Of a DNA stretch of 64,000 nt, positions 37,480 to 45,871 are shown in pieces. Under the pieces are notes generated by a model. It worked only from the letters and a program-made list of their open reading frames with translations, did no database searches and had not been told where the DNA came from. Position numbers and translations under genes: made by a program. This DNA is from Acidovorax sp. FHTAMBA (lineage in GTDB: Bacteria; Pseudomonadota; Gammaproteobacteria; Burkholderiales; Burkholderiaceae_C): positions 1,123,501 to 1,187,500 of the forward strand of contig NZ_CP152407.1 of the NCBI RefSeq assembly GCF_038958875.1, written 5' to 3'. The stretch's first letter is position 1, and every line of letters begins with the position of its first letter.

Positions 37480-38430
37480 ATGAAAAACTTTGCCCTCATC
37501 GGAGCCGCTGGATATATAGCGCCGCGGCACATGCGTGCCATCAAGGATCTCGGTCACCAACTCTCAGTGGCTTATGACATCAATGATTCGGTCGGCATCA
37601 TCGACAGCATCTCGCCACAGAGCGACTTCTTCACCGAGTTCGAGCGGTTTGAGGAGCATGCGTACCGGCTGCAGCGGTCACCTGCTACCAGGCTTGACTA
37701 TGTAGCAATCTGCTCGCCCAACTACCTGCACCATGCGCACATCGCAGCGGGCTTGCGCCTGGGTTGTGACGTTATCTGCGAGAAGCCCCTGGTGCCAACG
37801 CCCGCGCTGGTTGACGAACTGACCCGCATCGAGCAAGAGACCGGAAAGCGGGTGTTCAACATCCTGCAGTTGCGCCATCACGAGGCCATCTTGCGCCTGA
37901 AAGAGAAGGTCACCGCCGCGCCCACGGATAAAAAGTTCGATGTTGAACTGACCTACATCACCTCACGCGGCAAGTGGTACCTGGAGAGCTGGAAGGGCGA
38001 TCCGCGCAAGTCGTTCGGCGTTGCCACCAACATTGGCGTGCATTTTTTCGACATGCTGCATTTCATCTTTGGAAATCTGCAGGAAAACCGCATCCATTTG
38101 AGCCAAGAGACCAAGGCCGCCGGTTACCTCGAATACGAACGCGCCCGTGTGCGCTGGTTCTTGTCCATCGACGCCGATGATCTGCCCCAGGAAGTGAAGG
38201 GCAAAAAGCCCACCTATCGCAACATCGACATCAGTGGCGAGCAGCTCGAGTTTTCCGAGGGCTTTACCGACTTACACACCACCAGCTACCGCGAGATTCT
38301 CGCGGGGCGGGGTTATGGGCTGGAAGACGCACGTCACTGCGTCGAGACCGTCGACGGGATCCGGCAGGCAAGCATCGCAGCCGACGCGGGGGATCGGGTG
38401 CATCCATTCGTGTCTGCCACGGAGCTTTAG
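37480..38430 (+). CDS. wbpB: UDP-GlcNAcA 3-dehydrogenase (WbpB/WlbA type, Gfo/Idh/MocA family)
   Basis: Encodes 316 residues. The N-terminal Rossmann motif is FALIGAAGYIAPRHMRAIKD. CEKPLVPTPALVDEL near residue 104 is the EKP motif with the conserved Lys, and the substrate region is NILQLRHHEAILRLKEKV. This is the usual WlbA/WbpB size. It oxidises C3 of UDP-GlcNAcA to the 3-keto sugar, recycling NAD with 2-oxoglutarate in characterised homologs. The product is used by WbpE. Gap of 18 bases after tviB. Confidence 0.93.
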   Translation: MKNFALIGAAGYIAPRHMRAIKDLGHQLSVAYDINDSVGIIDSISPQSDFFTEFERFEEHAYRLQRSPATRLDYVAICSPNYLHHAHIAAGLRLGCDVICEKPLVPTPALVDELTRIEQETGKRVFNILQLRHHEAILRLKEKVTAAPTDKKFDVELTYITSRGKWYLESWKGDPRKSFGVATNIGVHFFDMLHFIFGNLQENRIHLSQETKAAGYLEYERARVRWFLSIDADDLPQEVKGKKPTYRNIDISGEQLEFSEGFTDLHTTSYREILAGRGYGLEDARHCVETVDGIRQASIAADAGDRVHPFVSATEL

Positions 38431-38434
38431 CAGT

Positions 38435-39250
38435 ATGAAGTCACCCGGGTTGAACCCACTTTCCCAGTTTCAATTGCTTCTGAGAGATGTGCATGGTGCG
38501 CTCAAGCTCTGGCGCTTCTGGCTGCATCTCGGCCTTGAAGACATTCTGAAGCAGTACCGTCGCTCGTTTCTGGGGCCCGTTTGGATCTCTATCAACACAG
38601 CCATCTTCATCGGCGCATTCGGTTTGATCGGCTCGCAGGTTTTCAAGATCGACGTACAGACGTATTTGCCATTTTTCTGCGTCAGCCACATCCTGTTTCT
38701 GTTCATCTCTCAATCCATATCGGACAGCTGCCAGACCTTCATCGCTGCCAGCGCGTTTCTTAAGCAGACGCCTTATCCTAAGACAGCCTTTGGCCTTCGG
38801 GTTATCTGGCGCAACCTGCTCATGATGGGGCACAACATCCCGATCGCGCTGATCGTGCTTCTGGTGTTTGGGCGCCTTCACGAGGTCAGGCCCTTGCCCT
38901 TTGTGTTCGGGCTTGCGTTCACCGTGGTTTGCGCGGCCCTGGTTTCATGCATCCTGGGCGCGCTGTGCGCCCGTTTTCGCGACATACCGATGATCATTAC
39001 CAGCATGATGCAGATCGCTATGTTCCTCACGCCAGTGATGTGGCAGCCTTCTCAACTCAGTGAGCGAGCGCAACTTATCGTGCATATCAACCCGCTGGCT
39101 GCATTTCTAGACCTGGTTCGTGCCCCTATGCTCGGCCAAGCGGTTGACCCTTATAGCTATCTGATGGCTGGCGGCACGCTTCTGGTGCTGTTGGCAGCGT
39201 TCTTCACACTGTTTCTTCAGAGCCGACGTAGGCTTGTATATTGGCTTTGA
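38435..39250 (+). CDS. wzm: Polysaccharide ABC exporter permease (Wzm)
   Basis: Encodes 271 residues from the ATG at 38435, which comes 4 bases after the wbpB stop. An ABC-2 family protein with about six membrane helices. LEDILKQYRRSFLGPVWISI near residue 32 is the amphipathic interface helix typical of Wzm/TagG. It exports completed lipid-linked polysaccharide across the inner membrane with Wzt. Its presence, and the absence of Wzx and Wzy, mark an ABC-transporter-dependent assembly route. It ends 2 bases before the wzt ATG. Confidence 0.93.
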   Translation: MKSPGLNPLSQFQLLLRDVHGALKLWRFWLHLGLEDILKQYRRSFLGPVWISINTAIFIGAFGLIGSQVFKIDVQTYLPFFCVSHILFLFISQSISDSCQTFIAASAFLKQTPYPKTAFGLRVIWRNLLMMGHNIPIALIVLLVFGRLHEVRPLPFVFGLAFTVVCAALVSCILGALCARFRDIPMIITSMMQIAMFLTPVMWQPSQLSERAQLIVHINPLAAFLDLVRAPMLGQAVDPYSYLMAGGTLLVLLAAFFTLFLQSRRRLVYWL

Positions 39251-39252
39251 CC

Positions 39253-40002
39253 ATGGCGAGCATCGAACTGGATCGGGTCAACGTTGACTTCCCACTGTTT
39301 TCTTCGCGCTCGCGCGGACTGCTGAACACGCTGCTGGGCAAGGCCCAGGGCCATCGGGGTCGGATTGAAGATATCGGGGGCGGCGCGCTTGCCGTGCGCG
39401 CATTGCGTGACATCACGCTGTCGCTCAAAGACGGAGACCGAATGGGACTCATGGGGAGCAACGGCGCCGGAAAATCCACCATGCTGCGGGTGCTCTCCAG
39501 TGTGTATGAACCCACCTCAGGTGTTATGCGGGCTTCGGGTCACATCTCATCGTTGATAGACCTTATGCTGGGCATGGACCCCGACGCAAGCGGCTATGAA
39601 TTTGTGGCAACCCGCTGTGTGGTGATGGGCATAGGAAGCCGCCAAGCCAAGGCGCTGGTGCCAGATATTGAAGAATTCACCGAATTGGGCGATTACCTTC
39701 ACTTGCCCGTGCGCACCTATTCGTCCGGCATGATGCTGCGCCTCGCCTTCGCCGTATCGACGGCGGTCGCGCCCGACATTCTGTTGATGGACGAGATGAT
39801 TGGCGTGGGCGACGCACAGTTCATTGACAAGGCGCGTATCCGGCTTGAGAACATGATGAGCAGGGTCAAAATCCTGGTCTTGGCCTCGCACAGCGATCCC
39901 ATCCTCAAGACGTTCTGCAATCAAGGAATCTGGCTCGATCAAGGCCAGATTCGTATGCAGGGCGACATCGAAGACTGCTTGGCCGCGTATCACGCAGGCT
40001 GA
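39253..40002 (+). CDS. wzt: Polysaccharide ABC exporter ATPase (Wzt), short form
   Basis: Encodes 249 residues. Walker A GSNGAGKST is near residue 69, signature YSSGMMLRLAFA near 156, Walker B ILLMDEMIGVGD near 176 and the His switch in LASHSDP. The N-terminus is longer than usual, with an insertion (RSRGLLNTLLGKAQGHRGR) after the first strand. It stops after the ATPase domain, without the C-terminal carbohydrate-binding domain that E. coli O8/O9a Wzt uses to recognise a capped chain. So, by family logic, export is likely coupled to synthesis, or recognises the lipid-linked start, rather than needing a terminal cap. Confidence 0.93.
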   Translation: MASIELDRVNVDFPLFSSRSRGLLNTLLGKAQGHRGRIEDIGGGALAVRALRDITLSLKDGDRMGLMGSNGAGKSTMLRVLSSVYEPTSGVMRASGHISSLIDLMLGMDPDASGYEFVATRCVVMGIGSRQAKALVPDIEEFTELGDYLHLPVRTYSSGMMLRLAFAVSTAVAPDILLMDEMIGVGDAQFIDKARIRLENMMSRVKILVLASHSDPILKTFCNQGIWLDQGQIRMQGDIEDCLAAYHAG

Positions 40003-40024
40003 GCCTACTTTCAACAGTACCCGT

Positions 40025-40609
40025 ATGAGTGAGTCTTCCTACACCGCACATCCCTCTGCCATCGTGGACGAAGGCGCGCAGATTGGTGCTGGCACGCGCA
40101 TCTGGCATTGGGTTCATATCTCCGCAGGTGCTCGTATCGGACGGGCGTGTTCGTTCGGGCAGAACGTCTATGTGGGCAACGACGTAGTGATTGGAAACAA
40201 CGTCAAGGTACAGAACAACGTTAGTGTGTACGACGCCGTCGCCTTGGAGGACGATGTATTCTGCGGCCCGAGTGTGGTCTTTACCAACGTCTACAACCCG
40301 CGAAGCAGTGTGGTGCGCAAGCACGAATACCGACATACCCTGGTGCGCAAGGGCGCCACACTTGGAGCCAATGCTACGGTTGTGTGCGGCGTCACGGTGG
40401 GCGCTTATGCCTTCGTGGCCGCTGGTGCGGTGGTGAATCGCGATGTGAAGCCCTATGCGCTGGTTGCGGGTGTACCCGCGAGGCAAATTGGCTGGATGAG
40501 CGAACACGGCGAGCGACTGGACCTTCCGCTAACGGGCGATGCACAGACGCAGTGCCCGCAAACAGGGCATTGGTATCGGTTGGCTTCGGGGGAGGTGCAT
40601 CGCGCCTGA
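40025..40609 (+). CDS. wbpD: UDP-2-acetamido-3-amino-2,3-dideoxy-GlcA N-acetyltransferase (WbpD type)
   Basis: Encodes 194 residues, mostly left-handed beta-helix hexapeptide repeats (IGAGTRIWHWVHISAGARIG and following). FTNVYNPRS and the capping segment RKGATLGANATVVCGVTVG match WbpD/WlbB. It acetylates the C3 amino group made by WbpE, using acetyl-CoA. Genes of the same pathway lie on both sides (wbpB before the exporter, wbpE after). The exporter genes wzm-wzt are inserted in the middle of the pathway block. Confidence 0.93.
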   Translation: MSESSYTAHPSAIVDEGAQIGAGTRIWHWVHISAGARIGRACSFGQNVYVGNDVVIGNNVKVQNNVSVYDAVALEDDVFCGPSVVFTNVYNPRSSVVRKHEYRHTLVRKGATLGANATVVCGVTVGAYAFVAAGAVVNRDVKPYALVAGVPARQIGWMSEHGERLDLPLTGDAQTQCPQTGHWYRLASGEVHRA

Positions 40610-40646
40610 CAGACCATGCATCACCACAGCCACTACGGAATCTGAA

Positions 40647-41735
40647 ATGGAATTCACCGATCTGAAAGCCCAGTACCAACGGCTAAAAACTGACATCGAC
40701 GCACGAATCCAGAAGGTGCTGGACCACGGCCAGTACATTTTGGGCCCGGAGGTGCACGAGTTAGAAGAACAGTTGGCCGGATACACCGGCGCCAAATACT
40801 GCATCACCGTAGCGAATGGTACTGATGCACTACAAATCGCGCAGATGGCTCTGGGCATCGGTCCAGGTGACGAGGTGATCACGCCCGGCTTTACCTACAT
40901 TGCCACGGCCGAGACGGTCGCATTGCTGGGCGCAAGGCCGGTTTACGTAGACGTGTTGCCCGACACGTACAACCTGAATCCGTTACTACTCGAGGCTGCC
41001 ATTACCCCGCGTACCAAGGCCATCATTCCGGTCAGCCTTTACGGCCAATGCGCTGATTTTGAAGCGATTAATGCAGTTGCTGCTCGCCATGGCATCCCCG
41101 TCATCGAAGATGCAGCCCAAAGCTTTGGTGCTACTTACCATGGCCGACAAAGCTGCAATCTGACAACGGTGGCGTGTGCCAGCTTCTTCCCAAGTAAACC
41201 GCTTGGCTGCTACGGCGATGGTGGCGCCATTTTCACCAGCGACGAAGCACTCGCGCGAGTGATGCGTCAGATTGCGCGCCATGGGCAAGATCGGCGATAT
41301 CACCACATACGGGTTGGAGTGAACAGCCGTCTGGACACCTTGCAAGCTGCTGTGCTTCTGGCCAAGCTGGATAGTTTTGACGAAGAAATAAAGTTGCGTC
41401 AGCAAGTGGCTGACCGTTATCACCATTCGCTGAAGTCCGCAGGTATCTCCACCATACCGCTCATCGCAGCCAATCAGCAAAGTGCCTGGGCTCAGTACAC
41501 CGTTCGTACGCAAGAGCGCGATCGCGTCCAAGCCAAGCTGAGCGAGTTAGGTGTGCCTACCGCCATTCATTACCCGCTCCCTCTGAATAAGCAGCCTGCC
41601 GTGGCGGATCCGGATGTGCAATTGCCCGTGGGTGACCGTTTGGCTCAAGAGGTGCTGAGTCTGCCCGTGGGCCCCTTCCTGACCGTTTCCGACCAGGATC
41701 GGGTAGTCAGCGCATTGACGAAAGCCATGCAATGA
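40647..41735 (+). CDS. wbpE: UDP-2-acetamido-2-deoxy-3-oxo-GlcA aminotransferase (WbpE type, DegT/DnrJ/EryC1 family)
   Basis: Encodes 362 residues from the ATG at 40647. PLP-binding features: ANGTDALQIA near residue 53, VIEDAAQSFGATYHG near 155, and the Schiff-base Lys in FFPSKPLGCYGDGGAI near 182. RRYHHIRVGVNSRLDTLQAA follows. It transfers an amino group from glutamate to the 3-keto sugar from WbpB. Closely follows wbpD (37 bases). The stop overlaps wbpI by 4 bases (ATGA). Confidence 0.94.
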   Translation: MEFTDLKAQYQRLKTDIDARIQKVLDHGQYILGPEVHELEEQLAGYTGAKYCITVANGTDALQIAQMALGIGPGDEVITPGFTYIATAETVALLGARPVYVDVLPDTYNLNPLLLEAAITPRTKAIIPVSLYGQCADFEAINAVAARHGIPVIEDAAQSFGATYHGRQSCNLTTVACASFFPSKPLGCYGDGGAIFTSDEALARVMRQIARHGQDRRYHHIRVGVNSRLDTLQAAVLLAKLDSFDEEIKLRQQVADRYHHSLKSAGISTIPLIAANQQSAWAQYTVRTQERDRVQAKLSELGVPTAIHYPLPLNKQPAVADPDVQLPVGDRLAQEVLSLPVGPFLTVSDQDRVVSALTKAMQ

Positions 41736-42826
41736 CCAGACGCAAAATTCTCACGATCGTGGGTGCTCGTCCCCAGTTCATCAAGGCAGCCGCAGTGTCG
41801 CGGACCATTCAGTCTGATTTCGCCGAGCAATTGGAAGAGCTGATCGTTCATACGGGCCAGCACTTTGACGACAACATGTCGAAAGTATTTTTCGACGAGC
41901 TGGAGATTCCCGCACCCCATGTACACCTAGCGATATCCGGGGGCAGCCATGGAGCCATGACCGGCCGCATGCTGGAGGCGATCGAGGCGGTACTGCTGAA
42001 AGAGCGGCCAGATTGGGTGCTGGTCTACGGTGATACCAATTCGACACTGGCCGGCGCGTTGGCGGCTGCCAAGTTGAACATTCCCGTGGCGCATGTGGAA
42101 GCGGGCTTGCGATCATTCAACATGCGCATGCCGGAAGAAATCAACAGGATTTTGACGGACCGTGTTTCGACACTGTTGTTGTGTCCCACGTCTACCGCCG
42201 TTGGGCATCTTGCCAACGAAGGTCTTACCCGCGGGGTTCACTTGGTTGGGGACGTCATGTACGACGCATCGTTGTTTTATGGCAGCCTTGCCCTGCAGCG
42301 GAGCTCCATCCTCGAACAGTTGCAGCTGTCTCAGCGCGGCTATGTGCTTGCAACATGCCACCGTGCCGAAAACACAGACGACTCATCACGTCTTACGCAG
42401 ATCGTCGAAGCGTTGGTAGAAGTCGCGCAGGACATGCCGGTTGTGCTCCCTTTGCATCCGCGCACAAGACGCCTTATCGAGGCAACGGGCTTGCAATCCA
42501 GCCTGTCCAAGTTGCATGTGGTTGAACCGCTCTCATATCTCGATATGGTGGCGCTGGAGCAAGCTGCAGCCGTCATCATGACGGACTCTGGCGGTGTTCA
42601 AAAAGAAGCCTATTTCTACAGGGTTCCCTGCATCACCCTCCGCGATGAGACGGAGTGGGTTGAAACTGTCACGCTGGGTTGGAACCGCCTGACAGGGGCG
42701 ACGAAAGATCGCATTCTCTTGGCTTATCGGAACGTCGTAGCTTCGCCCCCTCCAGCGGCCGGTAAAGACAATCCCTACGGAAATGGCGATGCATCCGCGC
42801 GCCTGCTGCAATTCCTTGCTTCATAA
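41732..42826 (+). CDS. wbpI: UDP-GlcNAc3NAcA C2-epimerase (WbpI/WlbD type)
   Basis: Encodes 364 residues of the WecB-like UDP-HexNAc 2-epimerase family. VGARPQFIKAAAVSR (residues 9-23), HTGQHFDDNMSKVFF, VYGDTNSTLAGALAAAKLNI with the catalytic Asp, EAGLRSFNMRMPEEINR and DSGGVQKEAYF near 284 are all present. In P. aeruginosa and Bordetella the homolog inverts C2 to give UDP-ManNAc3NAcA; a simple UDP-GlcNAc epimerase is the alternative. The neighbours favour the former. ATGA overlap with wbpE. Confidence 0.92.
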   Translation: MTRRKILTIVGARPQFIKAAAVSRTIQSDFAEQLEELIVHTGQHFDDNMSKVFFDELEIPAPHVHLAISGGSHGAMTGRMLEAIEAVLLKERPDWVLVYGDTNSTLAGALAAAKLNIPVAHVEAGLRSFNMRMPEEINRILTDRVSTLLLCPTSTAVGHLANEGLTRGVHLVGDVMYDASLFYGSLALQRSSILEQLQLSQRGYVLATCHRAENTDDSSRLTQIVEALVEVAQDMPVVLPLHPRTRRLIEATGLQSSLSKLHVVEPLSYLDMVALEQAAAVIMTDSGGVQKEAYFYRVPCITLRDETEWVETVTLGWNRLTGATKDRILLAYRNVVASPPPAAGKDNPYGNGDASARLLQFLAS

Positions 42827-42844
42827 CTCTCACTGGAAAATCAC

Positions 42845-43786
42845 ATGAAAGTTTTTGTCACTGGTGGCCTCGGCCAAATTGGCTCCCACGTCGTTGAAAT
42901 GCTGCTTGCTCGCGGCGACGAAGTGCTCACTATCGATAACCTTGCCACTGGCAGGCGTGAGCATTTGGATGAGCATCCACAACTGAAGGTCGTGATCGGC
43001 TCTATCGCAGACAAGCTACTGGTGGACCAACTGCTGGGTGCGTTTCGCCCGGACGCGGTGGTCCACACCGCAGCCTCATACAAGGACCCCGATGACTGGT
43101 ACAACGACACGCTGACGAACTGCGTTGGGGGCTCCGCCGTCATCGACGCAGCGAAGCGCAATGGAGTTAAGCGGTTTGTATATTTTCAAACCGCTCTTTG
43201 CTACGGCCTGCGCCCGCAACAGCATCCCATCCGCCTGGACCATCCGCGCTTGCCGGGTGGCAGCAGTTATGCCATCAGCAAAACGGCCAACGAGCTGTAC
43301 CTTGAGTTGTCCGGGCTGGACTTCGTAACGTTCCGCTTGGCGAACGTGGTTGGCCCCCGCAACGTGGCTGGTCCGCTGCCCATTTTTTATCAGCGACTCA
43401 AGGATGGGAAACGTTGCTTCGTCACCAAGGCACGGCGCGACTTCGTCTTTGTCGAAGATCTGGCTCGGGTCGTTCTGAAGGCATGCGATGGCATCGGACA
43501 TGGGACATACCATTTTTCATCCGGCACGGATATCGCGATTGAAGAGCTGTACCACGCTGTGGTCACCGCAATGGGCTTCACCGACAAGCCCGAAGCCGAG
43601 GTCAAAGAGCTTGGCCCGGATGACGTCGCCTCGATCCTGCTGGATCCTTCCAGAACGTTTGAAGATTTTGGTCAACTGACTTTCACACCGCTTCAGCACA
43701 CGGTTGATACGGCTATCGCTTATTACAAACAGCATGGCACGCTCGGTGAATACACGCATTTGAGACTTGAGGGTGACCAGAAATAA
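42845..43786 (+). CDS. Extended SDR nucleotide-sugar epimerase/dehydratase (first of four)
   Basis: Encodes 313 residues. The NAD motif is TGGLGQIGSHV (residues 6-16); DNLATGRREH follows the second strand and the catalytic YAISK is near residue 141. The usual Ser-rich active-site stretch reads FQTALCYG, with Thr in the Ser/Thr position. It is a clear paralog of the enzyme at 44936-45868. Both have YKDPDDW/YKDPEDW and VVGPRNVAGPLPIFYQRLK-like segments. They resemble the SDR enzymes encoded in Bordetella wbm O-antigen loci (WbmF/WbmG), as I remember those. The reaction is not assignable from sequence; C4 epimerisation or modification of a diacetamido-uronic acid is plausible. Confidence 0.85.
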   Translation: MKVFVTGGLGQIGSHVVEMLLARGDEVLTIDNLATGRREHLDEHPQLKVVIGSIADKLLVDQLLGAFRPDAVVHTAASYKDPDDWYNDTLTNCVGGSAVIDAAKRNGVKRFVYFQTALCYGLRPQQHPIRLDHPRLPGGSSYAISKTANELYLELSGLDFVTFRLANVVGPRNVAGPLPIFYQRLKDGKRCFVTKARRDFVFVEDLARVVLKACDGIGHGTYHFSSGTDIAIEELYHAVVTAMGFTDKPEAEVKELGPDDVASILLDPSRTFEDFGQLTFTPLQHTVDTAIAYYKQHGTLGEYTHLRLEGDQK

Positions 43787-43813
43787 CCATTTTATTTCCG
43801 GAAAAATCGAGTG

Positions 43814-44929
43814 ATGATTCTAAATCCACCAAAAATTAGTGGGCGATCAGAGGGAATTGATTTAATGCGCAGTGTATGTGCGCTTGCAGTTCTGCTTTTC
43901 GCTCATCTTATTTTTTGGTCGGATTTGGTTCATCAAGATGTTCCCTCGAATCTGTTGGTTGTTGGAAGGGCTTTAATATTCATTTTTCAGAAGCACGGTG
44001 AGCTGAACCCATTCGTATTGGCATTTATTGTGCTTAGTGGCTATTGCATTCATCGCAATGGATTGCGATCAAGGGTGGGGATAAAGCAATTTTTAATTCG
44101 AAGATTTTTCAGAATTGTTCCTGTTTTTTTTCTTGCAACAGTTCTTGGAATGTATTTATTTGGGGTGTCGGTAAATATTGATGCACGGTTAGCATCCATT
44201 TTGACTGGGACTTCTGAGATCAAAGGCGAATGCTTAGCCGCAAAATTGCTTCTGATTCCAGCGTTGCTTCCTGTGGCTCATCCTTGCGACTTTCTAGGCA
44301 ATGCTCCCTCATTGACAGTGATGGTTGAGTTGGTTCTCTATATTTTTTATGCTTTGATCTTTTGGAGAGTATCACGGTACTGGCTAGAGGGCATATTGAT
44401 AATTTCTGTTGTTGCAGGAATTGTTTTTTCTGCAAATAATACAAAATATCCTATTTTGTACAACTGGTGGCAGAATAGTTCTGCATTGGCTTTTCTTCCG
44501 TATTGGTGGGCTGGTGCGGCGGCCATTGTTCCAAGCTACAGAAAACTGATAAAGAAACATTCGATTGGAATTTTTTGTACATGGGTGATTTTGTCGTTTT
44601 TTGCAAATCTTGCTGATAGTGCCGTCGCTGCAGAGCTTCGTAAATTTGTTTTTGCAATATTAATTGCTGGACTGGTAATTCGTTTGGATGAAGCCTCGAT
44701 TCCCGTAAATCCGCTATCGATGCTTGGAAGAACTGGATATAGCTTATATGCAATTCATGCTCCCCTCTGCGTAATATTTTTATTATGGGGTTTTGGATGG
44801 TGGCAAACTCTAATCGTGACAGTTGTTTGCGGGATAGGTTGTTATTTGATGTTTGAACGACCTTTTGATAAATTCGGAAGAAAAATAACTGAGCAACACT
44901 TGGTTATAAATTCCAAAAATGAGGCATGA
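43814..44929 (+). CDS. Acyltransferase 3 family membrane protein (sugar O-acyltransferase)
   Basis: Encodes 371 residues from the ATG at 43814 (a GTG one codon earlier is also possible). The family motif R/GIDLMRSVCALAVLLFAH (residues 14-31) carries the conserved Arg and His; HRNGLRSRVGIKQFLIRRFF near 75 is the second signature. About ten membrane helices. It would O-acetylate the surface polysaccharide at the inner membrane. Base use is visibly AT-rich (many AAT, TTT, ATA codons) compared with both neighbours, which suggests separate acquisition. It is inserted between two paralogous SDR genes. Confidence 0.9.
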   Translation: MILNPPKISGRSEGIDLMRSVCALAVLLFAHLIFWSDLVHQDVPSNLLVVGRALIFIFQKHGELNPFVLAFIVLSGYCIHRNGLRSRVGIKQFLIRRFFRIVPVFFLATVLGMYLFGVSVNIDARLASILTGTSEIKGECLAAKLLLIPALLPVAHPCDFLGNAPSLTVMVELVLYIFYALIFWRVSRYWLEGILIISVVAGIVFSANNTKYPILYNWWQNSSALAFLPYWWAGAAAIVPSYRKLIKKHSIGIFCTWVILSFFANLADSAVAAELRKFVFAILIAGLVIRLDEASIPVNPLSMLGRTGYSLYAIHAPLCVIFLLWGFGWWQTLIVTVVCGIGCYLMFERPFDKFGRKITEQHLVINSKNEA

Positions 44930-44935
44930 AATAAT

Positions 44936-45868
44936 ATGCGGATTCTGATCACGGGAGGAGCCGGCTGTTTAGGCTCCAACCTTATTGAACATTGGTTGCC
45001 AAAGGGGCACCAAATCGCCGTGCTGGACAATTTCGCCACCGGCAAGCGGGAAGTTGTGCCAACGGTCAAAGGTCTTCAAGTACATGAAGGCCATATCGCT
45101 GATGCGGCTTGGGTGGACAAGACATTCGATGCGTTTGCACCAGAGATCGTCATTCACGCCGCTGCTGCGTACAAAGATCCTGAGGACTGGCGAGAGGACG
45201 CAAACACTAACGTCACTGGCAGCATTGCCGTGGCCCGCGCCAGTGAACGTCATCAAGTCAAACGGCTTGTGAATTTTCAAACTGCGCTTTGCTACGGCCG
45301 CCCTACATCGTTGCCCATCTCGACGCAGGAGCGTTGCGCGCCTTTCACCAGCTATGGCATCAGCAAAACGGCCGGCGAGCAGTTCATGCTGATGAGCAAG
45401 GTGCCTTCGCTGTCTCTTCGCATCGCGAATGTGACTGGCCCTCGCCTCGCGATTGGTCCCATCCCTACCTTTTACAAAAGGCTTAAGGCTGGGCAGAAGT
45501 GTTTTTGCTCAGATACCGCCAGGGATTTTCTGGACATGCAGGATTTCCTGCGATTCATGGATCTGGCCATTCAGCCAAATGCCCCGATCGGTGTCTACAA
45601 CGTGTCGAGCGGCGAGGCGCATACGATCTTGGAGATCTTTCGCGCGGTAGAGCGTTATTTGGGACTTGATCCGACAGAAGTGCCTGTGGTGCCACCGTTA
45701 GCAGACGATGTTCCTGTGGTTTGCCTTGACGCGAGCAAAACAGAGGCGGACTTTGGTTGGAAGTGTCAGCTCGACTTTGAGCAAACCATTCAGCGGCAAC
45801 TGCAGTGGTATGACCAGCATGGAGTCAACGACGTCTTCAGCCACCTCAAATCGCCTACCGCTGCTTAA
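44936..45868 (+). CDS. Extended SDR nucleotide-sugar epimerase/dehydratase (second of four)
   Basis: Encodes 310 residues. NAD motif TGGAGCLGSNL (residues 6-16), DNFATGKRE, HAAAAYKDPEDW, the active-site stretch FQTALCYGRP and the catalytic YGISK. It is a paralog of the 42845-43786 enzyme over the whole length. Codon use is intermediate between the locus flanks and the AT-rich acyltransferase. Three bases separate it from the next gene. It resembles WbmF/WbmG-type enzymes; the substrate is unknown. Confidence 0.85.
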   Translation: MRILITGGAGCLGSNLIEHWLPKGHQIAVLDNFATGKREVVPTVKGLQVHEGHIADAAWVDKTFDAFAPEIVIHAAAAYKDPEDWREDANTNVTGSIAVARASERHQVKRLVNFQTALCYGRPTSLPISTQERCAPFTSYGISKTAGEQFMLMSKVPSLSLRIANVTGPRLAIGPIPTFYKRLKAGQKCFCSDTARDFLDMQDFLRFMDLAIQPNAPIGVYNVSSGEAHTILEIFRAVERYLGLDPTEVPVVPPLADDVPVVCLDASKTEADFGWKCQLDFEQTIQRQLQWYDQHGVNDVFSHLKSPTAA

Positions 45869-45871
45869 ATC

